Shown here: piece after piece, positions 59,146 through 64,000 of the stretch
How positions within the stretch are numbered: the first letter of the stretch is position 1
Layout of the letters: the number at the start of each line of letters is the position of its first letter
Assembly: GCA_026874595.1 (NCBI GenBank)
Contig: CM049317.1
Span: 69,961,618-70,025,617 of the forward strand
Length of the DNA stretch: 64,000 nucleotides
From: Sipunculus nudus
Lineage: Eukaryota; Annelida; Sipuncula; Golfingiida; Sipunculidae
Direction of reading: 5' to 3'
Made by a program: the position numbers and the translations under genes
Notes under the pieces: generated by a model
Seen by the model: the letters and a program-made list of their open reading frames with translations, nothing else
What the model was told of the DNA's origin: nothing
Databases searched by the model: none

Positions 59146-61053
59146 TTAGCGCCAGTATTCTACTTTTTCATGCCAGTCCCGCCAACAGGTGGAGCCATCT
59201 CTGATGCACAGGTATCGTCGACAATAACCACACCAGAATGTGGTTTTTACCTTTTTGAAAGGTAAATCCTTGGCTGGAACATCTGGATGATCACGTCTGT
59301 ACTTATATTTGTAGGTGCAAACACAACATACATTGTTGCCTGTTGCCTCTGGCGACCTCTCCGAGTAGTGAAGCCCAACGTTCTGCATCCTCTGTTCAAA
59401 TTGTGATTCACGTGATTCGCGTCGTTTCACTGTGGTCCGGAAGTCGGAGACTAGCTGGAGACTCAACTCATCAACGAAGACCTGGAAACTCCTGAATCTC
59501 CTTCCTGGCTCATTATGTGGCCTGTAGTATCCCATCAATACATAAGCATTATAGCAGGCCCACATGAAAAATTTGATGAAGAGCCTACGAGGCCAGCGGT
59601 AGTGACGTCTGGTTTTGTTCAGATGGGCAATCTGGTCATTCTTATCACATCCGCCCATATACTTGTTGTAGTCTTGAACAAGTTTGGGAATTTTCACTTC
59701 AACTATAGTCCCATCTTTATTTCTCCTGTTCACAGTACCGGTGAGAGTGGGATCATGGAAGCTTGACAGAAAATTGATTGCCTTTCTGTCCATCCACACA
59801 AGACCTGAAATGTTCTCCCTGCTCTGATATTTGTGGTCCCCCCGGTGAGGCAACTTTTTCTTTTTCAGGGCTTTTGGATAATGCTTCCGGTGTGGCATCA
59901 CGGTCCCCACTGCAAATATTCCCTTTGTATGTTGTAAATAGTGGAAGAGGGCCACCGAGTTATAGAATCTATCCATAACAAGAATATGATTCTTGTGTAC
60001 AACTTGTCCTGCCGTCACGAGTGGCACAACAACACTACCAGTAGCCCCAAGTTCAGGGATGTGCCCATCATCATTTCTGCCTGTGTACAATTCAGCATCC
60101 AAAATATATCCGGTTTCAGATTCACAAAGCAAGAAAGATTTTATACCCCATTTGATGGGCTTGTCTTTGATATATTGCTTGATGGACAAACAATTTTTCG
60201 TGGGTATCATTCCTTCATCAAGGCTGAGATACTGTTGTGGCTGGTGGAACTTACGAAACTTTGGTAAAATAATGTCAAGCATCGGACGGATTTTGTAGAT
60301 CTTGTCAGTTTTATCTACATCAGCATCTTGTTCATTTACCAAATGTAGGAATGTCCATAATGCCAAGAAGCGGTCACGCTCCATGACCTCACGAAATCCT
60401 GGTGTGTGCGCAAGAAAATTCTTTCCTTTGCCTTGCCAGAAATTTTCATATCTTGGCTTTACAACTGCATTTTCCATTTGAAGGCGAAGTCCAATAAATG
60501 CTTTCATTTCTGCAATATCAACAGGGGTGAATTTTTTATAGTAAAATCCATCAGGGTTTTCTACCTTTGCCTGCTCAGCACGCAGGTTGGTTTGTGTGCA
60601 CAACAAATTCCAAAAGTCTGCATCAAGATAGATATTCAGGAAATCCAATTCAGAACTTTTATCAGATATGTCCTTGGGCATTTGTTTTGGGCCTACCTCA
60701 CTAACACGAAACGTGGTGTCAACTGGTATGAACTTTTCTGACCACCCAGTGTCTAATGGCGATGCCTTGTTCGTATTCTTACTGTTGCGTTTAGGTCTCT
60801 GACCTGTAGGTGAAACTGGTGCATTCCCTCCCACATGACCAGAATCACTCACCTGAGTATCCGAATCCGAAGGTTCACTGTCAATATCTCTGTCAGATTC
60901 CTCGTCCGATGTAGTGAGTTCATCTGAGGGGTAATCTCCGGTATAAACGTCCCCTCCATCGTCATCAGAATCAATAAAATCAAGTACCTGCTCTGCTGTG
61001 AACCGCTTAGCAGTTTTTCTACCTGTCCCTGTGTCATTGCGCGCTCGCTTCAT
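59146..61053 (-). CDS. piggyBac transposase, intact
   Basis: A 635-residue protein, close to the usual 570-650 for piggyBac transposases, which cut and paste their element at TTAA sites in the nucleus. The N-terminal 80 residues are acidic and Ser/Asp-rich after a basic start (MKRAR), as in other family members. The DDE_Tnp_1_7 domain covers about 130-510. Catalytic acidic residues fit D279 (LSLDEGMIPTK), D361 (ILVMDRFYNS) and D470 (YMGGCDKNDQ, with D473 as the usual fourth Asp). A C-terminal Cys-rich, zinc-binding region holds C576, C577, C579, C608, C611, C616, C623 and H628. No stop, frameshift or missing key residue. The start is the first in-frame ATG after the element end. Codon and base use is less AT-rich than the surroundings, consistent with recent arrival. 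It could be active. Confidence 0.95.
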   Translation of the reverse strand: MKRARNDTGTGRKTAKRFTAEQVLDFIDSDDDGGDVYTGDYPSDELTTSDEESDRDIDSEPSDSDTQVSDSGHVGGNAPVSPTGQRPKRNSKNTNKASPLDTGWSEKFIPVDTTFRVSEVGPKQMPKDISDKSSELDFLNIYLDADFWNLLCTQTNLRAEQAKVENPDGFYYKKFTPVDIAEMKAFIGLRLQMENAVVKPRYENFWQGKGKNFLAHTPGFREVMERDRFLALWTFLHLVNEQDADVDKTDKIYKIRPMLDIILPKFRKFHQPQQYLSLDEGMIPTKNCLSIKQYIKDKPIKWGIKSFLLCESETGYILDAELYTGRNDDGHIPELGATGSVVVPLVTAGQVVHKNHILVMDRFYNSVALFHYLQHTKGIFAVGTVMPHRKHYPKALKKKKLPHRGDHKYQSRENISGLVWMDRKAINFLSSFHDPTLTGTVNRRNKDGTIVEVKIPKLVQDYNKYMGGCDKNDQIAHLNKTRRHYRWPRRLFIKFFMWACYNAYVLMGYYRPHNEPGRRFRSFQVFVDELSLQLVSDFRTTVKRRESRESQFEQRMQNVGLHYSERSPEATGNNVCCVCTYKYKYRRDHPDVPAKDLPFKKVKTTFWCGYCRRYLCIRDGSTCWRDWHEKVEYWR

Positions 61054-61244
61054 TGTTTACTAGGTAAACACAGGTACAGTTACCACGCTTTCACGCGCTT
61101 ACTGGGCGCCGCCATGATGTTATCGGCTGTAGCCAAAGTGGTTTGATAGACGACCGCTCATTGGCTAACAGGTTTGCTGTTAGGTACCCGCTGATTCGCT
61201 ACTAATCATGTTGCGATGCATGTCAATTAGCCATGTGCTCAGAG

Positions 61245-61300
61245 CCCGAAATATCGGGATTACGGGGCGTTGTATTCTTTGAGTCAGCCCGATATTTCGG
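61245..61300. repeat. piggyBac subterminal inverted boxes
   Basis: CCCGAAATATCGGG (61245-61258) and its near-exact inverse CCCGATATTTCGG (61288-61300) lie 29 bp apart just inside the transposase-5' end. Each is itself almost palindromic. Subterminal repeats are common transposase-binding sites in this family; the role here is inferred. Confidence 0.65.
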
Positions 61301-61370
61301 TCTAGTGGGTTCAAAGGGTTAATAAGTTGTCTGTGCAAGGACATATTGTCAACATGTCAGTCAGCTGAGC

Positions 61371-61750
61371 CAACCATATACCAGTTAAACAGAGCATTGG
61401 GACTATACTTTTGTTCAGAAAAGGGGGAAATTGTTGTCTGTATGGGTGGAAAATGAAGGAGGTCTAAAATCATCAAGCAAACCCTAGAGTGAGTAAGTGA
61501 CTCTAGCCTGTTTGCTTGTTTGATTAACTGGCACACTGCCAGGAGGTTAGGCTAACTACGCATGCGCCAGATCAAACATTCAAAAATCTTAATACCTGGC
61601 ACACTTCATGATGGGTTTCTGAAGAGTGAGGACCTACGGCCCTTATGAAACAACGTTGTAAAACCCATGTAGGTTAAAGTCTTGAACTATACATATATTA
61701 CAGCTCCTGTCAGTCGAGCACTTTATCGTTGTGTAGTTCAACACACACCT

Positions 61751-61753
<3 letters not shown>
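61371..61753. other. Unique spacer, nothing recognised
   Basis: Sequence between the end of F1''-H and a TA microsatellite, with no gene or repeat that I can assign. Confidence 0.45.

Positions 61754-61813
<60 letters not shown>
61754..61813. repeat. (TA)30 microsatellite
   Basis: Uninterrupted TA run of 60 bp. Confidence 0.95.
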
Positions 61814-61814
<1 letters not shown>

Positions 61815-61833
61815 GCCAGTAGCATAAATTATA

Positions 61834-63178
61834 CAGTAGAACGTCGAATATCCGAACACCACTTATCCGAAAAATCGTTCATCCGAAATAAAAAACGGAG
61901 AACCAAAATTTTGACCATATATCCGAAATCTGAACAATGACAAAAAAATTCAGAATATAAATGGTATAAAAGATCGTCTGATTCATAACAAAAGTAGCCA
62001 CATAGCGGTGATACATACAGCCGACTGATTAGTGCACCCGTGCGTAGGCAGTAGTTGTGAAAACACCGAAACGCCGGCCGGGGATGTCCTCTTTTTAAAC
62101 AGAATGCCCAGGCTGGGGTAATTAACCTTTTCAAACAAAATGTTACAACAGACTGTAACTGAGTACCCTACCGCAGGTTGTAGGTGTGATAAACTCAGCC
62201 TCAGCGATCCGTGTAGTCCTCGGCTCAGCTTTGATCAGGATAGCTCTGATCTTCGTTCCGGTAGTCCCCCACGCCTTGAGTACAACGGTGGGCATTATTT
62301 GAGTAAATGTGCGCCTGCGTTATTAACTCACAGTCTTTTGGCCAGAATATTTCTGCCCAATATATGGGAATTTGATTAGCTAGAGTCGCTGCTTACGACT
62401 GCAGTTGAGGAAGTCTGAGCTTTATATTAACCATGCTAACCCGAAGCTGATTAAACAATTGTGATAGTCAATGTCAACACCATTTACTACTCATCCTGAT
62501 TATTCTCCACGTGAATAGTTACATGCTGTTAATTCGTACCCGTCAATGGATTCACGTAAGTGCCATGTCCTGTCAGTTGAGGACAAGCTGTGGATTCTTG
62601 CAAGATTTGACATGGGTGCATGCCAAGCCCGCTGACCTCGCAAGAGAATTCAACGTCGAAAGATCTACGATCAGCGGCATTTACGTTTTGTTTCATTTAT
62701 TTGAAAAAAACTGTGTACATAAACTTGTTTATCTGTGCATTCAACCGAAAGATCTCGCTTTTCATTTTAATAAAAATACAGTACATTTATAAAGGTTCCC
62801 GTAGTTAACCTATCTGCCAAGGGGCAGCACTTTCCAGGTCATTCCAGTTATCATGGTAGCCACGCGTGACATAATGTTGGTACGATAGCGATTATTTCTA
62901 GCGCAGGGCTGTGCACCAATAATTATATTTATATATAAAAATGTGTTCTGTATGATAAATTTATAAAATCGATCGAAAATGTTATACTATATTGTCTCAC
63001 GTTTATCAGGGTCTATCTTAATTTGGGTCAGTCAGGATATGGCAGTGTCCCGAACTCGGTGGTTGGCTAACCATGTTGATTCCCAGGGCAATTTCATGCG
63101 AAATCGTTCATCCGAACGATCGTTCATCCGAACAAAAAGCTTGTCCCCCGAGGCTTTCGGATAAACGACTCTCTACTG
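61834..63178 (+). mobile_element. Decayed pogo/Tigger-like element
   Basis: Left end CAGTAGAACGTCGAATATCC and right end (inverted) CAGTAGAGAGTCGTTTATCC, flanked by TA at 61832-61833 and 63179-63180. CAGT starts, TA targets and repeated subterminal TTCATCCGAA words suit the pogo/Tigger branch of Tc1/mariner. Only the N-terminal helix-turn-helix of the transposase remains, with a frameshift, and there is no DDE domain, so the 1345-bp copy is a deletion derivative. Confidence 0.75.
62546..62698 (+). pseudogene. pogo-type transposase N-terminus, frameshifted
   Basis: From ATG 62546 the frame gives SVEDKLWILARFDMGACQAR and then stops at 62633. The homologous text continues in another frame from 62634: DLAREFNVERSTISGI. 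Together these match the CENP-B N-terminal / Psq-like helix-turn-helix of pogo-family transposases (typical text: L-x-x-K-x-x-I-L, then LA..F.V..STISxI). The second DNA-binding half and the catalytic domain are absent. A small indel close to 62630 breaks the gene. Confidence 0.7.
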
Positions 63179-63224
63179 TATATAAATATTATATAAACGA
63201 CTCTCTACTGTATATAAATATTAT
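63161..63224 (+). repeat. 32-bp tandem duplication over the element end
   Basis: 'ataaacgactctctactgta' plus 'tataaatattat' occurs twice in succession, offset 32 bp. It covers the pogo-like right end and its TA flank, so a second apparent end falls at 63210. Confidence 0.9.
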
Positions 63225-64000
63225 ATTTCTGCTCATGTTAAGAGATGACATTGGCAAATCCATGAAAAGCTACCATACAAAAACTCTCTAATAATCATAT
63301 TTTCTCAAGTTCTTTGACACTTAAATATTTATCCTAGATCATGAAAGCCATAAACATCTTGAACAGAAGGCTATTAATATATTACGCATTAACAGTGACA
63401 AATAACAGGGTAAACAGTTATGTTTACATGTTTTGCATTATAATATATTTTTTAATGTCTTGATATGCTCCCCAAAAGCTATATTATAAATTATATTTAC
63501 CATCCCATTACCCAAGAGATAAAGACATTTTTGTAAATTTTGAAATAACAATAATCTTGTCCCTCAGTTTTGCATGCTGAACTGTGAACATTTACGTGAA
63601 ACATTTCGGACGATTCCGGTTTGTCCATGACAGGTTCAGAGAGTTATCAGTATTCATTATTTCCTCAGTGATTAGTGTGGATTATTATTAGGAAATATAA
63701 AAATATTAAAGCATTATCTGGACTAAAGGGAATTATGTCTTGAAACACTGGCCTTCAACATAACAGTATTATAATAAACTGTTATTAACACAGGAATCAG
63801 GACAACGAAATTTGAGATGGTTATAAAGATGTATTTCGAGAAAAAAAAACAAAAAAAGAGTTTATCTAATCTAAATACTCATGATTAATAAATGGTTACT
63901 AACCTTCATATAAAAGTGTTGACAAAGACATTTCTACATATTAATAAGTTAAATGTGAAGCACCGTCACATGTCCACTTGAATATTTCACCAGTGTGATT
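63225..64000. other. Unique AT-rich DNA, no gene seen
   Basis: No shared repeat, no open frame of note and no RNA gene recognised. Confidence 0.5.

Larger units (their letters stand above)
58979..61318 (-). mobile_element. Complete piggyBac-type transposon
   Basis: Perfect 12-bp inverted ends CCCTTTGAACCC, each bordered by TTAA (58975-58978 and 61319-61322), the target site of piggyBac elements. The 2340-bp element holds one intact transposase gene on the minus strand with short flanking regions (about 265 bp before the start codon, 167 bp after the stop). The transposase-5' end has inverted CCCGAAATATCGGG boxes; the other end has a GC-rich near-palindrome (GACCCCGGGGCC). Nothing in it looks broken. 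It sits inside F1''-H. Confidence 0.92.
57415..61370 (+). mobile_element. F1''-H Helitron-like element
   Basis: It starts AGCTGAGCTGACTG, AAGTCATCTGAGCT four T's after the end of F1-F. The interior array matches F1''-G ('aggtctctgttacccatatc' units). It is interrupted by F7 (58084-58316) and by the piggyBac element. After the piggyBac, 'cagtcagctgagc' at about 61358-61370 matches the start of the F1'' 3' end, but the GACCCATGGGTC hairpin is missing, so the tip is lost. Confidence 0.55.

Noticed and set aside
59515-60741. Plus-strand open frames of 66-111 codons opposite the transposase
   Set aside because: They are antisense shadows of the piggyBac gene with no domain signature.

Overview
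This is an AT-rich window from an animal nuclear genome. It has no operons, no rRNA and no tRNA that I can support, and it is packed with nested DNA transposons. The repeat ends, the run of (TCCG)n cores and the style of the repeats resemble those I associate with bivalve molluscs. That taxonomic call is from general recognition, not a search.

The one intact gene is a 635-residue piggyBac-type transposase (59146-61053, minus strand). Its element is complete: 12-bp inverted ends and a TTAA on each side (58975-61322). The only host-type coding sequence matched to a known domain is an exon for the C-terminal third of a C-type lectin-like domain (46168-46293, plus). A few other short exon-like stretches (11375-11464, 23973-24058, 33090-33186, 34041-34205) have splice sites and phases that could join into a small secreted or membrane protein. 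They match no family I know and are held at low confidence.

Most of the window is made of non-autonomous elements that share one plan. A T-run is followed by a 5' terminal sequence, usually a hairpin. An inverted copy of that sequence sits just inside the 3' end, then comes a short 3' hairpin, then CTTG or CTAG, then another T-run. This matches asymmetric terminal inverted repeats of Helitron-like elements of the HLE2/Helentron type inserting between T residues. I call the families F1 (starts AGCTCAGCTGACT), F1'' (a diverged F1 with other internal repeats), F2 (AGCGAACCTGTG), F3 (ATTGTATCGCCAGAC), F4, F5 (ATTGTATCCGCCAAAAC), F6 and F7. All F1 and F2 copies point the same way, often tail to head with only a T-run between them.

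Layout. 1-177: F6 tail. 1319-1791: MITE. 1889-7129: F1-A with F1-B inside it, and a hAT-like element inside F1-B. 7257-9863: F1-C. 9864-12225: unique DNA. 12226-21336: F2a, holding a 4.8-kb long-inverted-repeat element and a 1.5-kb TA-flanked element. 21367-23922: F1''-G. 24129-27658: F2b with an F5 inside. 28179-32003: F1-D with F4 inside. 32004-34269: unique DNA. 34270-38765: F1-E with a 1.3-kb TA-flanked element. 38771-41508: F2c. 41590-44465: F6, F1 and F5 pieces. 44466-46293: unique DNA with the lectin exon. 46980-57407: F1-F, holding F3 and a minus-strand F5, which itself holds a GC-rich 2.2-kb element full of minisatellites. 57415-61370: F1''-H with F7 and piggyBac inside. 61834-63178: a decayed pogo/Tigger-like element. 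63225-64000: unique DNA.

Several insertions can be bounded to the base because a second copy of the host repeat elsewhere in the window supplies an empty site.
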